From Clostridia bacterium (GTDB lineage: Bacteria > Bacillota > Sulfobacillia > RBS10-35 > JADGHG01), in NCBI GenBank assembly GCA_019689585.1, contig JADGHG010000007.1:1-34040 (forward strand): a stretch of DNA of 34,040 nt, read 5' to 3'. The translations under genes and the position numbers were made by a program. The notes below the pieces were generated by a model. The model saw nothing but the letters and a program-made list of their open reading frames with translations. It ran no database searches and was not told the DNA's origin. Of the stretch, positions 13,767 to 22,522 are shown piece by piece; the stretch's first letter is position 1; each line of letters opens with the position of its first letter.

Positions 13767-15699
13767 AGCGCTAGCTCAGGCCGTGTGGCCGGAGGAGTGG
13801 CCACACGGCCCCGTTTCTTCCCTGCGGCCCGGTCAGCCGCTGCCCGCAGATACATTCGCCCCGCTTACCCCGCAGACGATCCATCAGTTGACAGAGCGGC
13901 TTCGCCAGAAGATTCCTCCGGCCACCAGTCAACTCCGTCGGGTACTGTCCTTACCAGTGTGGTGGCTGTCCTGGCTTCCCGCGCACCCGCTTGTCATTGA
14001 TCGGCTTCCCAGCAGGGTCCGCACGACCTTTCGGCGACGGGGCATCTTAGCCGACGGTTCCCGTCTCCGCGAGCTTACAGGTCACCGGTTTCTCTCCCTT
14101 CGCGGACTGGGCTGGCGGTCGCTCGTGGATCTTATCGGACTTGAAGAGTCCCTGCTCACAATGTCTCGCCACGGACAGACCCATACCCGAGCGCCGGCGC
14201 GGCCGACGAGCAGAGTTGGCAGGGCCACGCCGCAACCATGGACGCAAGCAAATTGCGACGCGACGACGCCACACGCGGCCGTGCCTCAACATCGGGCGAG
14301 GGCCGAGCCAATCGTCGCCAAATCCCTGGATGATGAGATCGAGCTCATTCTTAAGCGCTGCACCCGCAGCGCTCGGGACGCGGACATCGTCTCGCGCCGC
14401 TTTGGCCTCCGCGGGCCCGGGACAGAAACATTGCAGCAGATCGCAGACCGCCACGGCCTGACGCGCGAGAGGGTTCGCCAAGTCGTCGCGGCGTTCGAAC
14501 GACGGGCAAGACGGCAAGCCCGAATGATTCAGCCTGTGTACCTCGCGCGTCTCGTCGACGAGCTCAGGGGGCAATCCCCCATCACCCGTGACACAGCCGA
14601 ACGGATCTTAGCTGGTCACAGCGGTACTTCCCGGCGCGTAGACGGTCTCCTCCGGCTGGCAAGTTATGTGCACGTACAGATCGACGGCGTCCACGTGCTC
14701 GAAAATCGTGTAAACCCCGGCCTGCGACACGCCCTGCGCGCCGCCATGAGGGTGAGCGGCGTAGGGCACATAGATGAGGTTCGAGCCATCGCTCGGCAAT
14801 GTGCGCGCCCATGGTTGGACGACAACAATGCGGACCCTGAGAGGATCGCCGTGCGCCACGCGGTGCGTGCGGACTGCACATTGGCTTGGCTCGACGCCGC
14901 AGAGACCTGGTTCTGGCGCCCAAATGCACCCAGGCAGCCAATCGAGACCCGCGTGCGGAAGATGCTTTGGGTCGCGTCTGAGCTCACATTGGGCGAAATT
15001 GTGGCCGGGCTTGGCCGAGACCGTCGCCTCTCCGGCCGCGTGCCCCCCGATCACGTCGTGGCCGCCCTGCTTGGCCGCTTGCGCAGCGTGGTGGAGACGG
15101 CTGATGGCCGGTACACGCTGGCCCCCCAAGCGCTAGGCTCAGATCAGTCACCACTGAGTAGCTCTGAGGCCCTCGTCGTCACCGCCATACGGCATGAGGG
15201 CGACGCCGCAAGTTTGCGCCGCATGGAGGAGCTCCTCGTCACGACCGAGCTGATGACCATGCCCACCCTGCATGCGCTTCTGGCGGGACCACTATTCTTT
15301 CGACCGGCGCCACGCGTGTACAGCCCTGTCGGCGGCCGGCCGACGCGAGATGCGCTGGCACGTGCGCTGGAACGCTCCCGACCTACGCGGAATCGAGTCG
15401 CCATTCGGAGGATTGACGCCGATATCCTTGAGGCTCGGATTACGGCCGGAGATGCTCTAGTCATGCGGGGCATGCTCTCGCTCCCGTCCGAGATCGCTCC
15501 GCTTTTCCGATCGGACTATAAGCTCCACCATGACGGCTTTGCCAGCACCATCCGAACCAAGGGCACAACCCAGTGGGGGTATTCACCCTTAGTACGACGT
15601 CTTCGGCTGCGGCGGGGAGACGTGTTGTCGCTCGCAATATCCGTGCGGGAGCGCGCGATCGTGGTAGTGGTCGTGGAGCGAGCAGGGGGCCGGGTCTGA
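13750..15699 (+). CDS. Island protein C: alpha-CTD-like plus sigma-70 region-4-like fusion
   Basis: A 649-residue protein. Residues about 80-134 resemble the RNA polymerase alpha C-terminal domain (LVIDRLPSRVRTTFRRRGI, then LRGLGWRSLVDLIGLEE). A polar Pro/Thr-rich linker follows. Residues about 197-256 match sigma-70 region 4: DADIVSRRFGL, TLQQIADRHGLTRERVRQ, AAFERRARR, with the HTH recognition helix at about 237-254. Regions 2 and 3 are absent, so it is not a complete sigma factor. Residues about 265-500 hold two wHTH-like segments (VHVQIDGVHVLENRV; VVETADGRYTLAPQAL). The C-terminal 90 residues look like a small beta barrel (MRGMLSLPSEIAPLF, then RLRLRRGDVLSLAI). ATG 13750 overlaps the ATPase stop by 17 bases; the Shine-Dalgarno is poor, so coupled translation is likely. 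Confidence 0.8.
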   Translation: MRLRLEALAQAVWPEEWPHGPVSSLRPGQPLPADTFAPLTPQTIHQLTERLRQKIPPATSQLRRVLSLPVWWLSWLPAHPLVIDRLPSRVRTTFRRRGILADGSRLRELTGHRFLSLRGLGWRSLVDLIGLEESLLTMSRHGQTHTRAPARPTSRVGRATPQPWTQANCDATTPHAAVPQHRARAEPIVAKSLDDEIELILKRCTRSARDADIVSRRFGLRGPGTETLQQIADRHGLTRERVRQVVAAFERRARRQARMIQPVYLARLVDELRGQSPITRDTAERILAGHSGTSRRVDGLLRLASYVHVQIDGVHVLENRVNPGLRHALRAAMRVSGVGHIDEVRAIARQCARPWLDDNNADPERIAVRHAVRADCTLAWLDAAETWFWRPNAPRQPIETRVRKMLWVASELTLGEIVAGLGRDRRLSGRVPPDHVVAALLGRLRSVVETADGRYTLAPQALGSDQSPLSSSEALVVTAIRHEGDAASLRRMEELLVTTELMTMPTLHALLAGPLFFRPAPRVYSPVGGRPTRDALARALERSRPTRNRVAIRRIDADILEARITAGDALVMRGMLSLPSEIAPLFRSDYKLHHDGFASTIRTKGTTQWGYSPLVRRLRLRRGDVLSLAISVRERAIVVVVVERAGGRV

Positions 15700-15899
15700 C
15701 GGAGCCGGCTCGACCATTGTGGGTCGGACCCAAGGACGAACGCGCAGCCACCACGCTCGGGTCCTGGGACGCAGCCCTCTCTTCATGGAGCCCAGTCTTC
15801 TGCACACTGCCGTCGGTGACGACATCCGACTGCGCCGAAACGGTCTTTGGTCTCGCCTATTGGGCGCCGGCTACGCGCCGCGCCCCCGGCCCGGGCCGG

Positions 15900-16982
15900 C
15901 TACCCGCCCCGACCGAGGCGCACGCGCTTCAACCGGAAAGTCTTTTCGAGGCGCTCGGCCACGATGCGGTCGGCCGCCTCGCTCGTCGGGATGCCCAGGG
16001 CCTCGGCGAGGCGGAAGATCGCGGTGAGCGTCTCGCCGATCGCCCGCGTCCTCTGGATCACGCGCTCGGGGTTCGGCCCCCGCGGGTGCAGCTCGTCCGC
16101 CACCTGGATGAGCCCGCCCGCGTTCACGATGTAGTCGGGCGCGTAGAGGATGCCGCGCTCCATGAGCATGCGGCCGTGCCGGTCCTCGGCGAGCTGGTTG
16201 TTCGCCGAGCCCACGACCGCCCGGCAGGAGAGGCGCGGGATCGTCTCGTCGTTCAACACGCCGCCCAGGGCGCAGGGCGAGAAGATGTCGCACTCGACCT
16301 CGAGGATCTCGGCGGCGGAGACGGCCGTCCCGCCCGTCTCGGCGGCGAGCTGGCGCGCGCGGCCGCTCTCGAGGTCGGCGAGGACGAGCTTCGTGCCGTC
16401 GGCCGCGAGGAGGCGGGCCAGCTTGGCCCCGACCTTGCCGACGCCCTGGACGGCCACGGTGCGCCCGGCGAGGGAGGGCTGGCCCCAGAGGTGCTGCGCC
16501 GCCGCCTTCATCCCCTCGTGGACGCCGTGGGCCGTGGGCACGGAGCTGTCGCCCGAGCCGCCGTACTCGACCGGCAGGCCGACGAAATAGCCGCTCTCGC
16601 GAGCGGCCTGGGCGAAGTCCTCGGGGTAGGTGCCGACGTCCGTGCCGGTGTAAAACCGCCCGCCGAAGCCGCCTACGAAGCGGCCCAGCGCCCGGAAGAG
16701 CTCGGGTGACTTGTCCTTCGCGGGATCGCCGATGATGACGCACTTCGCGCCGCCGAAATCCAGGTCGGCCGCGGCCGACTTGTACGTCATGCCCCGGGAG
16801 AGCCGGAGCGCGTCCCGCAGCGCCTCCTCCTCGCTGCCGTAGGCGCGCATGCGGGTGCCCCCGAGCCCCGGCCCCATCGTCGTGTCGTGGAAGGCGATGA
16901 TCGCCTTGAGGCCGACGTCCGGCTGCCAGCAGAAGGCGACCTGTTCGTGCCCGTGCTCGGCCATCAGATCGAAGACGCCCAT
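15900..16982 (-). CDS. Leucine/valine dehydrogenase (Glu/Leu/Phe/Val family)
   Basis: A 360-residue NAD-dependent amino-acid dehydrogenase, most like leucine/valine dehydrogenase, which oxidatively deaminates branched-chain amino acids to 2-oxoacids in the cytoplasm. Seen: GPGLGGTRMR, catalytic lysines Lys68 (GMTYKSAAA) and Lys80 (FGGAKCVIIGDP) at the numbering of Bacillus leucine dehydrogenase, the TGTDVGTYPEDF motif, and the Rossmann glycine motif VQGVGKVGAKLARLL. Length is normal. The ATG follows GGAAGGTG, and the gene lies two bases after the aldehyde dehydrogenase stop. Last gene of a six-gene operon. Phenylalanine dehydrogenase is the main alternative. Confidence 0.92.
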   Translation of the reverse strand: MGVFDLMAEHGHEQVAFCWQPDVGLKAIIAFHDTTMGPGLGGTRMRAYGSEEEALRDALRLSRGMTYKSAAADLDFGGAKCVIIGDPAKDKSPELFRALGRFVGGFGGRFYTGTDVGTYPEDFAQAARESGYFVGLPVEYGGSGDSSVPTAHGVHEGMKAAAQHLWGQPSLAGRTVAVQGVGKVGAKLARLLAADGTKLVLADLESGRARQLAAETGGTAVSAAEILEVECDIFSPCALGGVLNDETIPRLSCRAVVGSANNQLAEDRHGRMLMERGILYAPDYIVNAGGLIQVADELHPRGPNPERVIQRTRAIGETLTAIFRLAEALGIPTSEAADRIVAERLEKTFRLKRVRLGRGG

Positions 16983-16984
16983 GC

Positions 16985-18460
16985 TCACACCTTCCAGGGG
17001 AGGACCGGCCTCGGGCTGGTGAGGATCATGACGCTCTTCACCTCGGTGTAGAGCTCGAGCGCCTCGAGCCCCATCTCGCGGCCGAAACCCGACTCCTTGT
17101 ACCCGCCGAAGGTCGTGCCGGGGAACGCGGTGAAGGGGTGGTTGACCGTCACGACCCCCGCGCGCAGGGCGGCGGCCACGCGGTGCGCGCGCGCCGCGTC
17201 GCGCGTCCACACGGTGGCGGCGAGCCCATAGCGCGTGTCGTTCGCCTGGCGCACGGCGTCGGCCTCGTCCTCGAACGGGATGACGCAGACGACCGGCCCG
17301 AAGATCTCCTCGCGCGCCACGCGCATGTCGTTGCGGACGCCGGCTAGGACCGTCGGGCGGTAGTAGTGGCCGCGGGCGAGCGCCGGGTCGTCGGGCCGGC
17401 CGCCGCCGACCGTCACCCGCGCGCCCTCCTCGACGCCCGCCTGGACGTAGCCGTCGACCCGCCGCCAGTGCTCCGCCGAGATGAGCGCGCCCACGTGCGT
17501 CTCCGGGTCCATGGGGTCCCCGACCTTGAGCGCGGCTGCCTTCTCGCTGAAGCGCTCGACGAACTCGTCGTAGCGGGAGGCTTCGACGAGGATGCGCGAG
17601 CGCGCCTCGCAGCTCTCGCCCCCGCTCGTGTAGATCGCCCACAGCGAGCCGGCGACGGCCGCGTCGAAGTCGGCGTCGGCGAAGACGAGGTTCGGCGACT
17701 TGCCGCCGAGCTCGAGCGACACGCGCTTCACGCCGTCGGCCGCCATCCTCATGATCTCGCGGCCCGTCGCCGTCTCGCCGGTGAAGGCGACCTTGTCCAC
17801 GCCGGGATGGCTCACGAGCGCGCGGCCGACGGTGGCGCCCGGCCCCGTGACGACGTTGACGACGCCCTCGGGGAACCCGACCTCCGCGACGAGCTCGGCG
17901 AGCCGGAGCGCGGTGAGCGGGGTCGCGCTCGCCGGCTTCAGCACGACCGTGCAGCCGGCCGCGAGCGCGGGCGCGAGCTTCCACGAGGCCATCATGAGGG
18001 GGTAGTTCCAGGGCACGATCTGCGCGCAGACGCCGACCGGCTCCCGCAGGGTGTAGTGGAGGAGGTAGGGCGCGGCCGGCGTCGTCTTGCCGAAGATCTT
18101 GTTCGCGGCACCGGCGAAGTACTCGAAGTTCTCGCACGCCTGGTCGAGCTCGCCGCGCACCCCGGAGATGGCCTTGCCGTTGTTGCGCACCTCGAGCGCG
18201 AGAAGCTCGTCGAAGTGCTCGCGCATCTTCTGGGCGAGCGCGTACAGAAGCCGCGCCCGGCGCGTGGGGGACGTGCGCGCCCACTTGCCCTCGAAGGCCT
18301 CGCGGGCGGCCCGCACCGCCCGGTCGACGTCGGCCTCGCTCGCCTCGGCGACCCGGGCGATCTCCTCGCCGGTCGCCGGGTTGAAGGTCGGGAAGGAGCG
18401 CCCCTCCGAGCCCTCGACCCACTCGCCGCCGATGAACATCTTCTTCACGCCGTCCGCCAC
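16985..18460 (-). CDS. NAD(P)-dependent aldehyde dehydrogenase
   Basis: A 491-residue aldehyde dehydrogenase oxidising an aldehyde to the acid. Seen: PWNYPLMMASWKLAPALAAG at 150-169, the Rossmann region with FTGETATGREI, Glu250 in LELGGKSPNLVF, nucleophile Cys284 in GGESCEARSRI, and EEIFGPVVCV near 380. All catalytic residues are present. Closest in style to betaine/phenylacetaldehyde-type enzymes, but the substrate is open. The start is GTG 18460 with GAGGGGGAG about 7 bases upstream, 14 bases after the thiolase stop. Operon context suggests an aldehyde from amino-acid or aromatic catabolism. Confidence 0.92.
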   Translation of the reverse strand: MADGVKKMFIGGEWVEGSEGRSFPTFNPATGEEIARVAEASEADVDRAVRAAREAFEGKWARTSPTRRARLLYALAQKMREHFDELLALEVRNNGKAISGVRGELDQACENFEYFAGAANKIFGKTTPAAPYLLHYTLREPVGVCAQIVPWNYPLMMASWKLAPALAAGCTVVLKPASATPLTALRLAELVAEVGFPEGVVNVVTGPGATVGRALVSHPGVDKVAFTGETATGREIMRMAADGVKRVSLELGGKSPNLVFADADFDAAVAGSLWAIYTSGGESCEARSRILVEASRYDEFVERFSEKAAALKVGDPMDPETHVGALISAEHWRRVDGYVQAGVEEGARVTVGGGRPDDPALARGHYYRPTVLAGVRNDMRVAREEIFGPVVCVIPFEDEADAVRQANDTRYGLAATVWTRDAARAHRVAAALRAGVVTVNHPFTAFPGTTFGGYKESGFGREMGLEALELYTEVKSVMILTSPRPVLPWKV

Positions 18461-18474
18461 GCCACCACTCCCCC

Positions 18475-19686
<1,212 letters not shown>

Positions 19687-19704
19687 GCGGGCCGCCTCCT
19701 TCCG

Positions 19705-20523
19705 CTATGCGCCGGGCGGCCGGCGCGTGAACGCGGCCGGCCGCTTCTCGAGGAAGGCGCGCATGCCTTCCAGGTGGTCGGCCGTGCGGCCGGCCATCTC
19801 CTGGAGCTCGGCCTCGTACTCGAGCGTGTCGGCCAGGCTGTGGCCGGCCCCGAAGCGCAGGGCCCGCCGGATGAGCCGGACGCTGTACGGCCCCTCGGCG
19901 AGGCGCAGGGCCGCCTCGCGCGCCGAGGCCGGAAGCTCCTCGTCGGCCACGACCCGGTGGAAGAGGCCGAGCTCGCGACATTCCTCGGCGTCCACGCGGC
20001 GGCCGCTCAGCGCGATCTCGAGAGCCCGCGAGAGCCCGATCATGCGGGGCAGGAACCAGTTCGCGCCCGAGTCGGGCACGAGCCCGACCTGCACGAACGC
20101 GAGCACGAGGCCGGCCCGCGGCCCGGCGATGCGCAGGTCGCAGGCGAGGGCGAGGCTCGCCCCGGCGCCGGCCGCCACCCCGTTGACGGCCGCGACCACG
20201 GGCTTCTCGCAGTCCCAGATGCGCTCGACGATCGGGTTGTACCGTTCCCGGAGGATGCGGCCGAGCCCCGACTCGGCCTCGGCCCTCCCGGCCTCGCGCG
20301 CGCCGAGCCGTTCGCTCTGGGCGCGCATGTCCTCGCCCGAGCAGAAGGCGCGCCCGGCGCCCGTGAGGACGAGCGCCCCGACGGCCTCGTCGCGCTCGGC
20401 GCGGCGGAGCGCCGCAAGGAGCTGGGCTCCCATCTCGTCGTTCATGGCGTTCAGGACCTCGGGCCGATTGAGCGTGATCGTGGCCACGCCGTCGGCCACG
20501 TCGTAGAGGACCGTCTCTGCCAT
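19705..20523 (-). CDS. PaaG-like enoyl-CoA hydratase/isomerase
   Basis: A 272-residue crotonase-fold protein. It matches PaaG (1,2-epoxyphenylacetyl-CoA isomerase) in several blocks: LNRPEVLNAMNDEM at 18-31, GRAFCSGEDM at 57-66, AAVNGVAAGAGASLALACD, and VGLVPDSGANWFLPR, where Asp151 aligns with the catalytic Asp of PaaG. Its C-terminal FLEKRPAAFT is typical of hydratases. No other paa gene (paaABCE, paaK, paaZ) is in the window, so an isomerase or hydratase for other unsaturated acyl-CoAs is equally possible. ATG start; 36 bases after the second hydratase gene's stop on the same strand. Confidence 0.87.
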   Translation of the reverse strand: MAETVLYDVADGVATITLNRPEVLNAMNDEMGAQLLAALRRAERDEAVGALVLTGAGRAFCSGEDMRAQSERLGAREAGRAEAESGLGRILRERYNPIVERIWDCEKPVVAAVNGVAAGAGASLALACDLRIAGPRAGLVLAFVQVGLVPDSGANWFLPRMIGLSRALEIALSGRRVDAEECRELGLFHRVVADEELPASAREAALRLAEGPYSVRLIRRALRFGAGHSLADTLEYEAELQEMAGRTADHLEGMRAFLEKRPAAFTRRPPGA

Positions 20524-20559
20524 CGCCTCACCCCGTCTCCCGGGGCCGCCCGGCCGGGA

Positions 20560-21330
20560 CTAGCGCCCCGTGAACTTCGGCGGCCGCTTCTCGACGAACG
20601 CGGCCATGCCTTCCTTCTGGTCCTCGCTCGCGAAGAGGAAGTAGAAGTTGCGCCGCTCGTAGGCGAGCCCTTCGCTGAGCGTCGTCTCGAAGGCGCGGTT
20701 GATGGCGTCCTTCGCGAGCCGCACGGCCAGCCGGGGGCGGGACGCGATCGTGCGCGCAAGCCGCACCGCTTCGGGCAGGAGCGCCTCCTTCGCCACGACG
20801 CGGCTCACGAGCCCGAGCTCGCGCGCCCTCTCGGCGGAGATCGGCTCCCCTGTCAGCACCATCTCCATCGCCGCCGACTTCCCGACGGCGCGGGTCAGCC
20901 GCTGGGTGCCGCCGGCGCCCGGCATCACCCCGAGCAGGATCTCGGGCTGGCCGAAGCGGGCGGTCTCCGAGGCGACGATGATGTCGCACGTCATGGCGAG
21001 CTCCAGGCCGCCGCCCAGGCAGTAGCCCGAGACGGCCGCCACGATCGGCTTGCGCACCTCGCGGAGCGCGTCCCAGTCGACGAAGTGGTCGGCGTACTCC
21101 ATGTCGACGGCGCTCAGGCCGGCCATCTCCTTGATGTCGGCCCCGGCCGCGAACGCGCGCTCGTCGCCGGTGAGGACGATCGCCCCCACGCGGTCGTCGG
21201 CGTCGAGCGCGAAGAGCGCCTCGCGCAGCTCCGCCATCAGCCGGGCGTTCAGCGCGTTCAACGCCTCCGGGCGCCTCAGGCGGACGACGGCCACGCCGGC
21301 CTCGGGCGCGCCCACCTCGACGAGCGTCAT
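20560..21330 (-). CDS. Enoyl-CoA hydratase (ECHS1-like)
   Basis: A 256-residue enoyl-CoA hydratase that adds water to trans-2-enoyl-CoA. It is close to the mitochondrial short-chain enzyme: oxyanion-hole Ala/Gly in FAAGADIKEM (60-69) and GYCLGGGLELAMTCD, and catalytic Glu110 and Glu130 (FGQPEILLG, then PGAGGTQRLTRAVGK), with the same 20-residue spacing as Glu144/Glu164 of the rat enzyme. ATG 21330 overlaps the EthD-like stop (ATGA). Function as a short-chain hydratase is well supported. Confidence 0.94.
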   Translation of the reverse strand: MTLVEVGAPEAGVAVVRLRRPEALNALNARLMAELREALFALDADDRVGAIVLTGDERAFAAGADIKEMAGLSAVDMEYADHFVDWDALREVRKPIVAAVSGYCLGGGLELAMTCDIIVASETARFGQPEILLGVMPGAGGTQRLTRAVGKSAAMEMVLTGEPISAERARELGLVSRVVAKEALLPEAVRLARTIASRPRLAVRLAKDAINRAFETTLSEGLAYERRNFYFLFASEDQKEGMAAFVEKRPPKFTGR

Positions 21331-21644
21331 CGCGCCGACTCCTGACGGACCTCGCCGTAGGCGAAGCTGACGATGTGCCCGGCGAAGCGCATGAGCGCGT
21401 CGGCCGCGGCGCGGCCTTCGGGCGAGCGCATCGAGGCCTGCAGGTCGACCTCGGAGTCGAAGTAGAGCTCGGCGATCATGTGGTACGGCGGCCGGCCGCC
21501 CCCCGGCTGGCCGGCGAAGCGGCAGACCTCGACCTTGCGGAGGCCCGGCATCTTCCAGACGAGCGGCATGTGCTCGTCGCGGTAGCGCCGCTCGAACTCG
21601 TCGACGTCCTCGGGATGCCGGTAGAACGCCACCAGCTTCACCAT
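21327..21644 (-). CDS. EthD-domain protein
   Basis: A 105-residue protein of the EthD/dimeric alpha-beta-barrel type: MVKLVAFYRHPEDVDEFERR, then YRDEHMPLVWKMPGLRKVEV, with the conserved His of the DEHMPL motif and a second strand set (YHMIAELYFDSEVDLQASM). EthD-like proteins accompany oxygenase or CoA-ester degradation genes; the molecular role is often unknown. It is first in the operon, preceded by GGGAGGGAG. ATG 21644 is preferred over an upstream start at 21668 because the fold begins there. The stop overlaps the hydratase start. Confidence 0.85.
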   Translation of the reverse strand: MVKLVAFYRHPEDVDEFERRYRDEHMPLVWKMPGLRKVEVCRFAGQPGGGRPPYHMIAELYFDSEVDLQASMRSPEGRAAADALMRFAGHIVSFAYGEVRQESAR

Positions 21645-21671
21645 CGCGCTCCCTCCCCGCCAAGACACGCC

Positions 21672-21700
21672 GAAACGGTGCCCCTTGGGAGCACCGTTTC
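21672..21700. promoter_or_regulatory. Long palindrome upstream of the catabolic operon
   Basis: GAAACGGTGC (21672-21681) and GCACCGTTTC (21691-21700) form a perfect 10+10 inverted repeat with a 9-base centre (CCCTTGGGA) that is itself partly symmetric. It lies 28 bases before the EthD-like start and about 110 before the divergent aquaporin gene. No T-run follows on either strand, so it is more like an operator (for example for a TetR-type acyl-CoA-responsive repressor) than a terminator. Confidence 0.55.
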
Positions 21701-21811
21701 AGACTCGTTCTCCACGCGGGGCCGGCTCACCTTCGTCGCGGCCGGGCCAGGGGCGCCGCGAGGAGGGAACCCGGGTGGCCGCGGGGGAATCCTCTCCCCG
21801 GGGGGGTCGCG

Positions 21812-22516
21812 GTGAAGGAAGCCGCCTGGTACCAGAAGATGATCGCCGAGGCCGTCGGGCCGTTCTTCCTCACGTTCGCGGGCGTCGGCGCGATCGTGGC
21901 GGCGGCCGGCGGGGGCGCGGGCGGGCTCGTCGCCGTCGCCCTCGCGCACGGCCTCGCCCTCGGGATCGCCGTCTACGCGACGGCCGCCGTCTCGGGCGGC
22001 CACCTGAACCCGGCCGTGACGGTCGCGATGTGGGTGACGCACCGCATCGGGGCCGGCATGGCCGCCCTCTACCTCGCGGCCCAGCTGGCCGGCGCCGCCC
22101 TCGGCGCCTGGCTCGTGAAGCTTCTCTTTCCGCACGCGGCCGTCGCCGCCGTCCAGCTCGGCGCCACCTTGCCGGGGCCAGGCGTGTCGGCCGTCCAGGC
22201 CATGGGCCTCGAGGCCGTCCTCACGTTCTTCCTCGTCTTCGTCGTCTTCGCGACGGCGGCCGACAGCCGCGCCGCGCCGGGCGTCTACGGCTTCGCCATC
22301 GGCCTCACGGTCGCGTTCGACATCCTGGCCGGCGGTCCGTTCACCGGCGCCTCGATGAATCCGGCCCGCTCGTTCGGCCCCGCGCTCGTCCTCATGCAGT
22401 GGCGCGACTGGTGGGTGTACTGGGCCGGTCCGCTCCTCGGCGGGATCGTCGCCGGGCTTCTCTACGACGGCCTCCTCATGGACCGCGCCGAGAGCCGCAT
22501 CCGGCCGCGCGTCTAG
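21812..22516 (+). CDS. Aquaporin (MIP family), TIP-like filter
   Basis: A 234-residue six-helix channel of the inner membrane. Both NPA boxes are present: GGHLNPAVT (66-68) and GASMNPARSF (183-185). The aromatic/arginine filter positions read His46 (ALAHGLAL), Ile171 (FDILAGG), Ala180 and Arg186. This is the His-Ile-Ala-Arg set I associate with some plant tonoplast intrinsic proteins and not the Phe-His of bacterial AqpZ or the Trp-Gly of GlpF. The C-terminal WWVYWAGPLLGGIVAGLLYD also resembles TIPs. Likely permeants are water and small neutral solutes such as ammonia, urea or hydrogen peroxide (inference). GTG start after a G-rich Shine-Dalgarno. It stands alone, divergent from the catabolic operon. 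Confidence 0.92.
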   Translation: MKEAAWYQKMIAEAVGPFFLTFAGVGAIVAAAGGGAGGLVAVALAHGLALGIAVYATAAVSGGHLNPAVTVAMWVTHRIGAGMAALYLAAQLAGAALGAWLVKLLFPHAAVAAVQLGATLPGPGVSAVQAMGLEAVLTFFLVFVVFATAADSRAAPGVYGFAIGLTVAFDILAGGPFTGASMNPARSFGPALVLMQWRDWWVYWAGPLLGGIVAGLLYDGLLMDRAESRIRPRV

Positions 22517-22522
22517 AAGGCC

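Larger units (their letters stand above)
11341..15860 (+). mobile_element. Putative horizontally acquired island with three-gene cassette
   Basis: Between about 11341 and 15860 GC content and third-position GC drop visibly by eye, and codons rare elsewhere in the window (AAG/CAA/TTA/GAT, ATT) become common. The segment holds a possible gene remnant, three co-directional overlapping genes, and a gene-poor right flank. No integrase, transposase or tRNA is present. Boundaries are approximate. Confidence 0.6.

Noticed and set aside
13750-15699. Calling island protein C a sigma factor
   Set aside because: Only the region-4-like HTH is present. Regions 2 and 3, needed for core binding and melting of the -10 element, are absent.
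21672-21700. Reading the long palindrome as an intrinsic terminator
   Set aside because: No T-run follows on either strand, and it lies between two divergent gene starts where no terminator is expected.
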